Positions 1 to 8,736 of a stretch of 64,000 bases of DNA are shown here, piece by piece. Position 1 is the stretch's first letter; each line of letters starts with the position of its first letter. Source of the stretch: CAYJDR01 sp964368965 (lineage in GTDB: Bacteria; Chrysiogenota; Deferribacteres; Deferribacterales; Mucispirillaceae); assembly GCA_964368965.1 (NCBI GenBank), contig CAYJDR010000007.1, positions 1 to 64,000 on the forward strand. Direction: 5' to 3'. The position numbers were made by a program, and so were the translations under genes. Under the pieces are notes generated by a model. That model had not been told where the DNA came from. It saw nothing but the letters and a program-made list of their open reading frames with translations, and did not search any database.

Positions 1-8
1 CCCCCACC

Positions 9-347
9 CTATAACGTGAACGCATTCTCGATATGGCTTATCTCGCCATCATCAATAGAGATAACATCGAAGCGTGCTAGCTTATCTGTATGGTTTAGCA
101 TGTACTGCTCTGCTGTTCTGATTATTTTTTCACACTTATTTTTATTTACGGATTCATAGCCTTTGCCATAGTTTGCATTGCTACGTGTTTTGACTTCGAT
201 AAACACTATCAAGTTATCTTTTGATGCGATTATATCTATCTCGCCTTGTTTTGTGCGATAGTTGCGCTCCAATATTTTGTAACCCAACTTTTTGATATAC
301 TTTTCAGCTTTTGCTTCGCCAGATATGCCTAGTAGTTTTTTTATCAT
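9..347 (-). CDS. yraN: YraN/UPF0102 family nuclease-fold protein
   Basis: A 112-aa protein of the UPF0102 family, which has a restriction-endonuclease-like PD-(D/E)XK fold; its cellular role is poorly defined, and links to DNA processing or recombination come from other bacteria. The core signature is visible: GEIDII at about residues 35-40, then FIEVKTR about 15 residues later, supplying the acidic residues and lysine of the fold. Length is normal for the family. The ATG overlaps the stop of rnhB in an ATGA (344-347), so the two are translationally coupled. The rnhB-yraN pairing is common in bacteria and supports both calls. Confidence 0.9.
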   Translation of the reverse strand: MIKKLLGISGEAKAEKYIKKLGYKILERNYRTKQGEIDIIASKDNLIVFIEVKTRSNANYGKGYESVNKNKCEKIIRTAEQYMLNHTDKLARFDVISIDDGEISHIENAFTL

Positions 348-892
348 ATATTTTTTAAGAATGTTTTTCGGTGCAGTGGCGTTATGCCATGCTCACGGAT
401 AGCGTCCATATGTGCTTTTGTGCCATAGCCTGAATTTTTCTCCCATAGGTAATGCGGGTAGAGTTCTGCTAGCTTTTCCATCATGTTGTCTCTATAGACT
501 TTTGCAAGGATAGATGCAGCTGCGACTTGAACATAATCCCTATCTGCTTTTGTAGGATTGATGTAATCTGTTTTAATGTGGTTAAGCTTGACAGCATCAC
601 ATATCAATAAATCATACTCACAGTCAATTTTTGAAATTGCAATGTGCATCGACTGCTTAACAGCGTTCAATATATTTATGCTATCAATAACTTGCGAGCA
701 CACCACACCAAATGAATATGCAACAGCTTGCTCCATAATGATAGGTGCAAGCATATCGCGTTTCTTTTTTGACAATAGTTTTGAGTCTTTTATGCGTTCA
801 TCTTTAAAATCTTTAGGAAGCACAACGCACGCCGACACAGTTGGCCCTGCTAGGCAGCCTCTGCCGACTTCGTCAATACCAGCAATTAGCAT
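344..892 (-). CDS. rnhB: Ribonuclease HII
   Basis: A 182-aa enzyme that nicks the RNA strand of RNA-DNA hybrids and removes single misincorporated ribonucleotides. Visible motifs are GIDEVGRG at residues 5-12 (catalytic D7 and E8 plus the GRG ribonucleotide-recognition loop), DSKLLS near 37, the ICDAVKL segment with a third acidic residue, and AAASILAKVYRD with the fourth catalytic Asp. The residue after GRG is Cys, where many homologues have Pro. The start overlaps the end of hypB by 7 nt (886-892), and its stop overlaps the yraN start, so it is the middle gene of a tightly packed hypA-hypB-rnhB-yraN unit. Confidence 0.95.
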   Translation of the reverse strand: MLIAGIDEVGRGCLAGPTVSACVVLPKDFKDERIKDSKLLSKKKRDMLAPIIMEQAVAYSFGVVCSQVIDSINILNAVKQSMHIAISKIDCEYDLLICDAVKLNHIKTDYINPTKADRDYVQVAAASILAKVYRDNMMEKLAELYPHYLWEKNSGYGTKAHMDAIREHGITPLHRKTFLKNI

Positions 893-1548
893 GACTTCTT
901 TTTAGCAATATTTTGCTCAAACCATGCGATAACTTCTGCAACGCCCTCTTTAGATCTGCAAGACATCTTGAACACTTCTAAATTTGGGTTAATGCCCGTT
1001 GCATTAGCAATAGCTTTATTAATATCAAAGTCTACATATGGTGCAAGGTCAACCTTGTTTAATATAAAAACATGCCCGTTGTGGAACATTGTTGGGTATT
1101 TTAATGGCTTATCGTCGCCTTCTGTTACTGATAGAAGCACGATGTTGCTATCTTGCCCTAAGTCATACTCTGATGGGCAAACTAGGTTACCGATATTTTC
1201 AATGATTAATAAGTCTAGGTTGTCGCCATCAACTTCTGGTAGCAATCTATCAATCTCGATTGCTTCTAAGTGACATGCGCCACCTGTTTGGATTTGCACA
1301 GCTTTTACGCCTGTTTTTTCAACACGCTCTTTGTCGTTTTCTGTCTGTAGGTCACCTTCAATAACTGCTACATTATATTTTGAGCCTAACTCAACAAGTA
1401 TGCTTTCTAGCAGAGATGTTTTACCACTACCAGGTGATGACATAATATTTACGCAAAATGTGCCGTTCTTTTTTAGTCGGTCACGCAATTTGCCAGCGTC
1501 AATATCGTTTTTTGATAAGATCTTTTGATTGATTTCAATGTTTTCCAT
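886..1548 (-). CDS. hypB: Hydrogenase/urease nickel incorporation GTPase HypB
   Basis: A 220-aa SIMIBI-class GTPase that, with HypA, delivers nickel to [NiFe]-hydrogenase (and in some species urease) precursors. Seen here: P-loop SSPGSGKT at residues 37-44, GGACHL near 90 with the conserved metal-binding Cys-His pair, and NKVDL near 165 for guanine specificity. The N-terminus lacks the His-rich nickel-storage tract and the CxxGCxC motif found in some HypB proteins, so this is the short form. It lies 21 nt downstream of hypA. No hydrogenase structural genes or hypC-F occur in the window, so its client enzyme must be encoded elsewhere. Confidence 0.95.
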   Translation of the reverse strand: MENIEINQKILSKNDIDAGKLRDRLKKNGTFCVNIMSSPGSGKTSLLESILVELGSKYNVAVIEGDLQTENDKERVEKTGVKAVQIQTGGACHLEAIEIDRLLPEVDGDNLDLLIIENIGNLVCPSEYDLGQDSNIVLLSVTEGDDKPLKYPTMFHNGHVFILNKVDLAPYVDFDINKAIANATGINPNLEVFKMSCRSKEGVAEVIAWFEQNIAKKKSC

Positions 1549-1569
1549 GTCTTCTCCAATATGTGATAT

Positions 1570-1911
1570 TTATTTATCTACATCTATGTGTGCTATTTCA
1601 AGTTCGTCGCCACTGATAATGGTTACGCCACCTTTGCAAAGTGGGCATGACACGAAATAGCCTTCGAGTTCAGACTCCACACCGCATTCGGCGCATTTGC
1701 CTACGAGTGCGACTTCTTGATAGATTAGTTCAGCGTTGTTAGCGATTGTATCTGCTTTGAGTGCGTCAAACGAGAAGCGGAGCGATTTCTCTTCCACTGC
1801 TGACATTTTACCAACTCTAACTGTGATTTGGTTGATTTTTGTAGCGTCGTTTTTTAACGCTGTATCAATAGATATGTTTAAGATGCTTTGCGCAATGCCT
1901 GCTTCGTGCAT
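1570..1911 (-). CDS. hypA: Hydrogenase maturation nickel metallochaperone HypA
   Basis: A 113-aa protein that binds nickel through its N-terminal MHE motif (His2) and structural zinc through two CxxC pairs, seen here as CAEC (about residues 73-76) and CPLC (about 94-97). It partners HypB, encoded next. The length is standard. It sits just downstream of the rpsU terminator, so it probably starts the hypA-hypB-rnhB-yraN transcript. I could not assign a convincing promoter in the short gap after rpsU. Confidence 0.95.
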   Translation of the reverse strand: MHEAGIAQSILNISIDTALKNDATKINQITVRVGKMSAVEEKSLRFSFDALKADTIANNAELIYQEVALVGKCAECGVESELEGYFVSCPLCKGGVTIISGDELEIAHIDVDK

Positions 1912-1933
1912 ACTTTACCCCAACAAAACATTA

Positions 1934-1952
1934 GGCGGCCTTTTGAGCCGCC
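1934..1952 (-). terminator. Intrinsic terminator after rpsU
   Basis: On the minus strand GGCGGC, a 7-nt loop and GCCGCC form a 6-bp GC-only stem, followed by an interrupted T-rich stretch (TAATGTTTTG). It lies 8 nt past the rpsU stop. The T tract is weak, so read-through into hypA is possible. Confidence 0.6.
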
Positions 1953-1959
1953 ATAACGT

Positions 1960-2178
1960 TTAGTAATACTTGTACTTTTCTTGTAACTTGCGTTGCAACT
2001 TCTGTTGCTTACGGCGTGCTTTTAAAAGTTTTTTACGACGAACCTCAGTTGGTTTTTCGTAGTAAGCGTGTTTTTTAATCTCACGGATTAAGCCTTCGCG
2101 CTCAATTTTCTTTTTTAAAAGTTTCAATGCCTGATCGACATTATCGCCGTCCACTCTAACAATTGCGTTAACTGCCAC
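1960..2178 (-). CDS. rpsU: 30S ribosomal protein S21
   Basis: A 72-aa highly basic small-subunit protein near the platform, needed for efficient initiation. The REGLIREIKKHAYYEKPTEVRRKK region, split here as REGLIREIKK then HAYYEKP, is the family signature, followed by an Arg/Lys-rich tail. The start is GTG at 2176-2178, placed by the AGGTGAT Shine-Dalgarno five bases upstream; there is no better ATG. It lies 85 nt downstream of lon and ends in a GC-rich hairpin. Confidence 0.93.
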   Translation of the reverse strand: MAVNAIVRVDGDNVDQALKLLKKKIEREGLIREIKKHAYYEKPTEVRRKKLLKARRKQQKLQRKLQEKYKYY

Positions 2179-2263
2179 AGCGGATCACCTACTTTCATGT
2201 TTTTTTATATTAAACCCGTAATAACGGAATTTAACCAATGTTATATGTTAGTTGCTTACGCCT

Positions 2264-4633
2264 CTAACAAAGCCTGCCTTCGTCGGCAACATGCTCATCT
2301 GCTCCGTTAACGAGTAGCGGCATCGCCTCAAGAACTATGTCCACAACTTCATCAAACGTGGATACTGGCTTGAATGTAAGTTCCTTTTTAACATCAGAAG
2401 GGATTTCAGTCAAGTCTTTTTCGTTCTCAAGTGGAATTATTACAGTGCGTACACCAGCTCTATGAGCCGCAAGCGCCTTTTCTTTCAAGCCGCCAATTTG
2501 TAACACTTTGCCACGTAACGTTATTTCGCCAGTCATAGCTATTTTGCAATTTGCCTTACGATCTGACAATGCAGATAAGATTGCCGTAGCCATAGTAATA
2601 CCAGCAGATGGCCCATCTTTTGGAACAGCACCTTCTGGCACGTGCAAGTGGATGTCAAACTCTTTAAACTTATACGCTGGGATACCGTTTTTAGTAGCTA
2701 CACTTTTAACGACTGATAAAGCAATCCTTGCAGACTCTTGCATCACATCGCCTAAGTGGCCTGTAACCATAAGCTTGCCTGTGCCTTCAAAAAGTGCAAC
2801 TTCTATCTGTAGTAAGTCACCACCGTATTGAGTCCATGCTAAGCCAGTAGCAACGCCTATTTCTTCATCTTCATAGACGCTACTGATTTTAAACTTACGT
2901 GGCCCTAAGTATTCTCTCACGAGCTCATCATCAATATCAATATGCTTAATGCTATCATCTGACACGATACGCTTTACAGACTTACGCACAACGTTTGCAA
3001 CTTCACGCTCGAGGTTACGCACACCTGCTTCTTTCGTATAAAACTCGATAAGTTCAAGCAATGCACGGTTATCAACATCAACCATGTTTTCTGGCACGTT
3101 ATGTTCCTTCAGTTGCTTCGGCACTAAGAAATTTTCAGCAATAGAAAGCTTCTCTTGCGTAGTGTAGCCAGGGATACGTATAACTTCCATCCTATCTAGT
3201 AGCGGAGTAGGGATAGTTTCTGTAGTGTTTGCCGTTGTAATGAAAAACACTTGAGATAAATCGTACTCAACTTCAAGGTAGTGGTCCATGAAAGTTTTGT
3301 TTTGTTCTGGGTCAAGTGCTTCAAGCATAGCAGACGCTGGGTCGCCACGATAGTCAGAACTTAGTTTATCAATTTCATCTAATAAAAATACTGGGTTCAT
3401 GCTTCCAGCTTTTTTCATAGATTGTATAATTTTACCAGGTAAAGCGCCGATGTATGTACGCCTATGCCCACGAATTTCCGCTTCATCACGCACACCACCC
3501 ATGCTAACACGCACAAACTTACGCCCTAGCGCATCAGCTATCGAGCGAGCTAATGATGTCTTACCAACACCAGGAGGCCCTACAAAACATATAATAGGCC
3601 CTTTGATAGACTCAGTCAGCTTGCGCACAGCCAAGAACTCTAAGATACGTTCTTTATGCTTCTCTAGGCCGTAGTGGTCACGGTCTAGTATTTTTTCAGC
3701 GTGGTGCAAATCAAGGCAATCGTCTGTGCGCTCTGTCCAAGGTAGGCTTATTAGCCAGTCAAGGTAGTTACGCACGACAGTCGTTTCAGCGCTCATCGGT
3801 GGCATAAGTTTCATTTTCTTAAGCTCACGTTCAGCACGTTCTTTGACTGCTTCTGTCATTTCCATGTCTTTTATTTTTTGCTCTATCTCTTCGATGTCGG
3901 CTTTATATTCGTCGCCTTTGCCCATCTCTTTTTGGATAGCTTTCATTTGCTCATTGAGATAATATTCTCTTTGAGATTTAGACATTTGAGTTTTAACACG
4001 TTGCTTAATTTTGTCGCCAAGCTTTAGCACTTCCATCTCTGTTTGCATAAGCTCAACAACTTTTTCCATACGCTCTATGAAGTCATCAATATCAAGCACT
4101 GATTGCAACTCAGGCGCTTTTAGCGTTAAATTAGACGCTATTAAGTATGTTTGGCGAATAATGTTCTCTTCACCAGTTATGTTTTTAATAAGTTCTGGAG
4201 ATATGCGCTTAGTCGTATTGCAATATAGTTCAAATGTTTTTAAAAGCATTTGGCGCAATACTGGCACTTCTTCTGCAATAGGTGTTTTTTCAGCACAAAT
4301 TTCAACGTCTGCTATATAGCAATCGTCTTCTAATTTAAGTGCATCCATAACGGCTCTATCCCTACCTTCAACAAGCACTTTCACTGTGCCATCAGGTAGC
4401 TTTAACACTTGCAAAATATCTGCAGTGACGCCTATTGTGTGTAGGTCGTCTATTGTTGGGTCGTCTGTAGTGGCTTCCTTTTGTAGCGATAAGAATAATC
4501 GTTTATCCGTATCATCTGCAATTTGCAACGCTTTTACAGAACGAGCTCTACCGACAAATATCGGTATAATCATATGCGGGAAAACTACAACATCCCTAAG
4601 AGGTATAACTGTATATTGTTCTTTACGGTTCAA
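2264..4633 (-). CDS. lon: ATP-dependent Lon protease
   Basis: A 789-aa cytosolic AAA+ serine protease that degrades misfolded and regulatory proteins. Order: N-terminal substrate-binding LAN domain (about 1-200), coiled coil, AAA+ module with Walker A GPPGVGKTSLA near 355, and a C-terminal proteolytic domain with PKDGPSAG (catalytic Ser, about 680) and the catalytic Lys about 43 residues later in TLRGKVLQIGGLKEK. All catalytic residues are present. The start is TTG (4631-4633), preceded by AGGAG at suitable spacing, with no competing ATG. It follows clpX in the tig-clpP-clpX-lon proteostasis cluster. Confidence 0.97.
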   Translation of the reverse strand: MNRKEQYTVIPLRDVVVFPHMIIPIFVGRARSVKALQIADDTDKRLFLSLQKEATTDDPTIDDLHTIGVTADILQVLKLPDGTVKVLVEGRDRAVMDALKLEDDCYIADVEICAEKTPIAEEVPVLRQMLLKTFELYCNTTKRISPELIKNITGEENIIRQTYLIASNLTLKAPELQSVLDIDDFIERMEKVVELMQTEMEVLKLGDKIKQRVKTQMSKSQREYYLNEQMKAIQKEMGKGDEYKADIEEIEQKIKDMEMTEAVKERAERELKKMKLMPPMSAETTVVRNYLDWLISLPWTERTDDCLDLHHAEKILDRDHYGLEKHKERILEFLAVRKLTESIKGPIICFVGPPGVGKTSLARSIADALGRKFVRVSMGGVRDEAEIRGHRRTYIGALPGKIIQSMKKAGSMNPVFLLDEIDKLSSDYRGDPASAMLEALDPEQNKTFMDHYLEVEYDLSQVFFITTANTTETIPTPLLDRMEVIRIPGYTTQEKLSIAENFLVPKQLKEHNVPENMVDVDNRALLELIEFYTKEAGVRNLEREVANVVRKSVKRIVSDDSIKHIDIDDELVREYLGPRKFKISSVYEDEEIGVATGLAWTQYGGDLLQIEVALFEGTGKLMVTGHLGDVMQESARIALSVVKSVATKNGIPAYKFKEFDIHLHVPEGAVPKDGPSAGITMATAILSALSDRKANCKIAMTGEITLRGKVLQIGGLKEKALAAHRAGVRTVIIPLENEKDLTEIPSDVKKELTFKPVSTFDEVVDIVLEAMPLLVNGADEHVADEGRLC

Positions 4634-4706
4634 AATGAACTCCTAATTAATCTGGTCATTACCAAGGTTAATAACGAAACTAATATTTTGTTTAGTTGCT
4701 TGAGCC

Positions 4707-5972
4707 TTACGCTGTTTCTTGTTGTTCTTCCTTGATTAAAATAGGCTCAGCAGATTCTGTAATAACTTCTTCGTTAATGATGCACTCTTTAACATCGTCC
4801 ATTGAAGGTATTTTATACATCACATCAAGCATTGCGCCTTCCAGTATAGAGCGCAAGCCCCTAGCACCAGCTTTACGCTTGATAGCTAATTTTGCAACTG
4901 CGAGTAACGCACCTTGTGTAAACGTAAGCTTAACATTATCAAAGCCTAGCATTGCTTCATATTGCTTAACTAGTGAGTTGTTTGGTTCAACTAAGATACG
5001 CACAAGTGCTTCTTCGTCTAGCTCATCTAGTGCTGCAAATATTGGTAGCCTACCCACGAACTCTGGGATCAAGCCGTATTTAACTAAATCGTCTGGCTCC
5101 ATCTTTTCAAGCAATTCAACACGTTTTAAATCATTAGCAGAGCCTTTGCTCTCGCCTGTGTTGAAGCCTAAAGTTTTTCTGCCAACTCTGTGCTTAATAA
5201 GTGACTCTAAGCCATCAAATGCGCCGCCACAAATAAATAAGATATTTGTAGTGTCAACAGGGATATATTCTTGGTTAGGGTGCTTCCTTCCGCCTTGTGG
5301 TGGAACATTTGCAACTGTGCCTTCAACAATCTTCAATAATGCTTGCTGAACGCCTTCACCAGATACATCACGAGTGATTGACGGGCTATCACCTTTTTTA
5401 GAGATTTTATCAATCTCGTCTATGAATATAATGCCTTTTTCGGCTTTTTCTACATCGTAGTTAGCGTTTTGAACTAGCTTTAATACTACATTCTCAACAT
5501 CTTCGCCCACGTAGCCAGCTTCTGTTAAAGTTGTCGCATCTGCTATAGCAAACGGCACGTTTAACAACTTAGCTAACGTTCTTGCAAGTAAAGTTTTACC
5601 AGTACCTGTAGGACCTAATAGTAGTATGTTACTTTTCTCGAGTTCTACTTCGCTTTTTTTACCATGCTTGATACGCTTGTAGTGGTTGTATACTGCAACG
5701 CTGAGTATGCGCTTTGCATAGTCTTGCCCAATGACGTATTCGTCAAGGTGTTTGTGCAACTCGCTTGGTGTTGGTAGTTCTTCTGCGCTATCAATAGCGA
5801 AGTCGTTAAGGATATCTTCATCAAACTGGTTAGTGTTTATAATGCCGTTGCAAACACCAACGCAAACATCACATATATATGTGCCATCCACCTTGCCTGA
5901 AAAAAGTTTAGTGACCTCTTCTGGCCCTTTTCCGCAAAACGAACAACGTATGTTATCTTTTGTAATAGACAT
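4707..5972 (-). CDS. clpX: ATP-dependent Clp protease ATP-binding subunit ClpX
   Basis: A 421-aa AAA+ unfoldase that feeds proteins to ClpP. Seen: N-terminal zinc-binding domain with CSFC and CDVC pairs (about residues 11-38), Walker A GPTGTGKT near 120, pore loop GYVGEDVE, an LGF loop (the IGF-type ClpP-docking tripeptide) and the GRKHP (RKH) pore loop. Length is normal, with a short acidic tail. It lies 119 nt downstream of clpP, with a terminator between them, so it may be transcribed partly by read-through or from its own promoter. An AGAGGTGAT ribosome-binding site precedes the ATG. Confidence 0.97.
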   Translation of the reverse strand: MSITKDNIRCSFCGKGPEEVTKLFSGKVDGTYICDVCVGVCNGIINTNQFDEDILNDFAIDSAEELPTPSELHKHLDEYVIGQDYAKRILSVAVYNHYKRIKHGKKSEVELEKSNILLLGPTGTGKTLLARTLAKLLNVPFAIADATTLTEAGYVGEDVENVVLKLVQNANYDVEKAEKGIIFIDEIDKISKKGDSPSITRDVSGEGVQQALLKIVEGTVANVPPQGGRKHPNQEYIPVDTTNILFICGGAFDGLESLIKHRVGRKTLGFNTGESKGSANDLKRVELLEKMEPDDLVKYGLIPEFVGRLPIFAALDELDEEALVRILVEPNNSLVKQYEAMLGFDNVKLTFTQGALLAVAKLAIKRKAGARGLRSILEGAMLDVMYKIPSMDDVKECIINEEVITESAEPILIKEEQQETA

Positions 5973-6057
5973 TTATCATCACCTCTAATCATGTCTTCAT
6001 TTATACTATTTCTAATATAAACCTAATTTTGTGAATAATCAAGTTTTATAAATTAAA

Positions 6058-6085
6058 TAAAAAAAGGTCGCCTTTACAGACGACC
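6058..6085 (-). terminator. Intrinsic terminator after clpP
   Basis: Minus-strand stem (GGTCGTCT pairing with AGGCGACC through one G-U, very short loop) followed directly by a run of eight T residues (6058-6065). It sits a few bases past the clpP stop and separates clpP from clpX. Confidence 0.85.
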
Positions 6086-6091
6086 GATAAA

Positions 6092-6676
6092 TTATTTTTT
6101 TTCAATTACACTATCAATCAATCCGTACTCTTGTGCCTCCGGACTGCTCATGAAATAGTCACGCTCAGTATCTTGTGTAACCCTTTCAACTGTTTGGCCT
6201 GTTTTATCAGCCAAGATGTTGTTTAAGTTTTCTTTCAATCGTAAAATCTCTTGCGATTGGATTAAGATATCTGTAGCCTGCCCTCTGAAACCACCAGAAG
6301 GTTGGTGTATCATGATTCTAGCATTAGGTACTGCAAAGCGTTTACCCTTTGCACCTGCCGCAAGTAAAAATGCACCCATGCTTGCTGCTTGCCCTAGACA
6401 TATAGTAGACACGTCGCACTTGATATAGTTCATTGTGTCAAATATAGCTAAGCCAGCAGTAACAACGCCACCTGGTGAGTTGATGTATAGCATGATGTCT
6501 TTCTCAGGGTCTTCCGCTTCTAAAAATAGAAGCTGAGCCGTGATAACGTTTGCTATATGGTCATCAATCTCGCTGCCTAAAAAGATAATCCTATCTTTAA
6601 GCAACCTAGAATAAATATCGTAAGAGCGCTCGCCTCTGGCAGTTTGCTCAATAACGTACGGTACATAGTAGCTCAT
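6092..6676 (-). CDS. clpP: ATP-dependent Clp protease proteolytic subunit ClpP
   Basis: A 194-aa serine peptidase forming the tetradecameric Clp chamber in the cytosol. The catalytic triad is complete: Ser99 in GQAASMGAF, His124 in MIHQPSGG and Asp173 in DTERDYFM. SPGG near 67-70 is the oxyanion-region motif. The N-terminus (MSYYVPYVIEQTARGER) is typical and the propeptide is very short. It lies 12 nt downstream of trigger factor, consistent with a tig-clpP operon. Confidence 0.97.
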   Translation of the reverse strand: MSYYVPYVIEQTARGERSYDIYSRLLKDRIIFLGSEIDDHIANVITAQLLFLEAEDPEKDIMLYINSPGGVVTAGLAIFDTMNYIKCDVSTICLGQAASMGAFLLAAGAKGKRFAVPNARIMIHQPSGGFRGQATDILIQSQEILRLKENLNNILADKTGQTVERVTQDTERDYFMSSPEAQEYGLIDSVIEKK

Positions 6677-6688
6677 ATTAGCTCCGAA

Positions 6689-8188
6689 TTACTCAGCAGA
6701 ATCAGTTTTCTTCTTGCGAGTAGTTTTTGGTTTTTCTTCACCATCAGCTTTTTTTGCAGTAGCTTTTTTAGCTTTAGGAGCTTCTTCGCCCTCTTCAGCT
6801 TTTTCGGCTTTCTTTTTAGCTGGAGCTTTTTTAGCTGGCTTTTCTTCAGCTTCTTCGCTCACAGGTGGTTGTTGGCTTTTATCATACTCGTCTTTAGTCA
6901 TTTTATTGATTTTAACAGTGTTCATGCTAACTAAGTAGTCACGAACTTTTTCGCTTAATATATCATTTTTTAATGACTCTAGCATGTTTTGAGCAGTAAC
7001 CATCTCTTTCATTTCTTCAAGAGTTTTACCTTGTAGCTCAGCATGGCGAGTTAAGAAAGCGTCAACGTCTGCATCTTCAACAACGATGTTTTGTAGTTTA
7101 GCTAACTCGTTGATAACTAATGCTTGTTTAACTTGGTCTTTAGCTTGCTCAATGTGGCGTTCAACCATCATTTCAAAAGAGATACCAACTTGCTCAGGAT
7201 CTAAGCCCATTTGGTAGAACTGAGTCATGCTTTGGTAAGCCATACGCTCAGCTTGCTCTTTAGCGAAAGAGTAAGGAACTTCAAAAGGGTTCTCTTCAAC
7301 TACTTTAGAAAGCATAGCGCTTAACATCTCGTGTTTTGCACGGTTGTTATAGTCTTCAGTGAGGCCTTTTAGTAACATATCTTGTAAGTCTGCAACTGAT
7401 TCAGCTGTAGGGACGATAGTTTTTGCGAACTCGTCTGTAAGCTCAGGCATAACTTTTTCTTTAATTTCGTTAACTTTAACTGTGAAAACAACGTCTTTAC
7501 CAGCTAAGTTTTCTGCTTGGTATTCAGCAGGGAAAGTTAAAGGAATGTCTTTCTCTTTACCAACTGTCATGCCGATAACGCCATCTTCAAAACCAGGGAT
7601 AAACTGGCCGCTACCAATGTTTAAAGAGAAATCTTTCGCTGTGCCGCCTTCAAAAGCAACGCCTTCTAGCTTGCCTTCAAAGTCGATAACTGCAACGTCA
7701 CCATCTTTAACTGTTTTACGAGATTTAACTGGCTCATAAGTCATGTTGCGCTCACGTAAAGCGTCGATTGAGCTGTTTACGTCTTCGCTTGTAACAGAGA
7801 TTTCTGCACATTCGAAATCGAAACCGCTATATTTTTCTAAAGCAACTGTTGGGAAAACATCTACTTTTGCTTTGAATTTGATTGGCTCGCCTTCTTTGAA
7901 CTCAACATCATAAATGTTTGGTTGAGAAAGTGGCATAATGTTATTAGAAGTTAGTGCATCTCTAACTGCATCGTTGATAACTCTTTCGATTGCACTTGAG
8001 CGAATTTTATGCTCGTATTGTTTTTTTACAACATCTTTTGGTGCTTTGCCTGGCCTGAAACCTGGGATCTTAACTGTAGGCAATAGGCTAACAAGTTCTT
8101 TTTCTGAAGCTTCTTCTAAAGATGAATATGGCAGTTCGACCAATAGTTCCTTTTGAGAATTTTCAGCGTCGTTTACTTGGATTTTCAT
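6689..8188 (-). CDS. tig: Trigger factor with a Lys/Ala/Glu-rich C-terminal tail
   Basis: A ribosome-associated chaperone and peptidyl-prolyl isomerase. Order: ribosome-binding domain (GFRPGKAPKDVV near 42-53 is the ribosome-docking signature), FKBP-type PPIase domain (about 150-245), and the helical chaperone domain. The last ~60 residues are an unusual low-complexity tail of repeated KKAPAKK, KAKKAT and KPKTTRKKK blocks, making it longer than typical trigger factors (about 430-450 aa). I chose ATG 8186-8188 because GGAG is optimally spaced from it; a GTG immediately upstream (8189-8191) is in frame but too close. It is co-transcribed with three upstream tRNAs. Confidence 0.93.
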   Translation of the reverse strand: MKIQVNDAENSQKELLVELPYSSLEEASEKELVSLLPTVKIPGFRPGKAPKDVVKKQYEHKIRSSAIERVINDAVRDALTSNNIMPLSQPNIYDVEFKEGEPIKFKAKVDVFPTVALEKYSGFDFECAEISVTSEDVNSSIDALRERNMTYEPVKSRKTVKDGDVAVIDFEGKLEGVAFEGGTAKDFSLNIGSGQFIPGFEDGVIGMTVGKEKDIPLTFPAEYQAENLAGKDVVFTVKVNEIKEKVMPELTDEFAKTIVPTAESVADLQDMLLKGLTEDYNNRAKHEMLSAMLSKVVEENPFEVPYSFAKEQAERMAYQSMTQFYQMGLDPEQVGISFEMMVERHIEQAKDQVKQALVINELAKLQNIVVEDADVDAFLTRHAELQGKTLEEMKEMVTAQNMLESLKNDILSEKVRDYLVSMNTVKINKMTKDEYDKSQQPPVSEEAEEKPAKKAPAKKKAEKAEEGEEAPKAKKATAKKADGEEKPKTTRKKKTDSAE

Positions 8189-8234
8189 CACTGACTCCTT
8201 TGAAATGGGATATTTAATTTAAGACTAAAAAAAG

Positions 8235-8307
8235 AGCGGGTAACGGGGCTCGAACCCGTGACCTCAACCTTGGCAAGGTTGCGCTCTACCAGCTGAGCTA
8301 CACCCGC
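8235..8307 (-). tRNA. tRNA-Gly (GCC)
   Basis: A complete cloverleaf on the minus strand. The acceptor stem starts GCGGGTG, the D-arm is AGCTCAGCTGGTAGAGC, the anticodon loop TTGCCAA gives GCC, and the T-arm contains GGTTCGAACCC. The discriminator is T, as usual for tRNA-Gly, and CCA is not encoded. Confidence 0.97.
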
Positions 8308-8357
8308 ATTAACGATATGATTGGAAAAGCATTGACTGTAAATTTAAAAATGTGAAG

Positions 8358-8439
8358 TGCGGGTGAAGGGACTCGAACCCCCACACCGAATGGCGCTAGA
8401 TCCTAAGTCTAGTGCGTCTACCAATTCCGCCACACCCGC
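8358..8439 (-). tRNA. tRNA-Leu (TAG)
   Basis: A class II tRNA with a long variable arm. The acceptor stem is GCGGGTG/CACCCGC, the anticodon stem CTAGA/TCTAG encloses loop CTTAGGA giving UAG (Leu, CUN codons), and the T-arm is GGTTCGAGTCC. The discriminator is A, and CCA is not encoded. Confidence 0.97.
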
Positions 8440-8475
8440 TCACATATTTTAAAACAATGCCATAATATAACTGAG

Positions 8476-8549
8476 GGTGAGTAACGGGGATTGAACCCGC
8501 GACACCCGGGACCACAACCCGGTGCTCTACCGACTGAGCTATACCCACC
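8476..8549 (-). tRNA. tRNA-His (GTG)
   Basis: The anticodon stem CCGGG/CCCGG encloses loop TTGTGGT, giving anticodon GTG. An extra G-1 (8549) pairs with C73 (8476), the identity element of tRNA-His. The T-arm is GGTTCAATCC. It is the promoter-proximal member of the His-Leu-Gly-tig series. Confidence 0.96.
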
Positions 8550-8585
8550 ACATCGTAGCCTCAGCAATTATGCTTTGGACTTAAA

Positions 8586-8614
8586 GATATAGTGACTTTT
8601 TTGCCATTTGTCAA
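8586..8614 (-). promoter_or_regulatory. Sigma70-type promoter for tRNA-His/Leu/Gly-tig
   Basis: The minus strand reads TTGACA, a 17-nt spacer, then TATATC: a consensus -35 and a near-consensus -10 with optimal spacing. The predicted start, near 8578, is about 30 nt upstream of tRNA-His. All downstream genes to clpP have the same orientation with short gaps. Confidence 0.8.
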
Positions 8615-8736
8615 CAAGAATTTTCAACTTTTTTAATTTTTTTTACATTTTATTGCAAAATCATTATAAATCTTTACATATTTCACTTGTCATTGTATTA
8701 TCGCAACTGTATTTATCATTATATTTCAGGTGGTTT

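Noticed and set aside
2200..2250. Terminator after lon (CCGT/ACGG hairpin)
   Set aside because: Short 4-5-bp stem without a T run; insufficient for an intrinsic terminator call.
4696..5349. 217-codon plus-strand frame opposite clpX
   Set aside because: Overlaps the conserved AAA+ region of clpX and has no start signal or family motifs.
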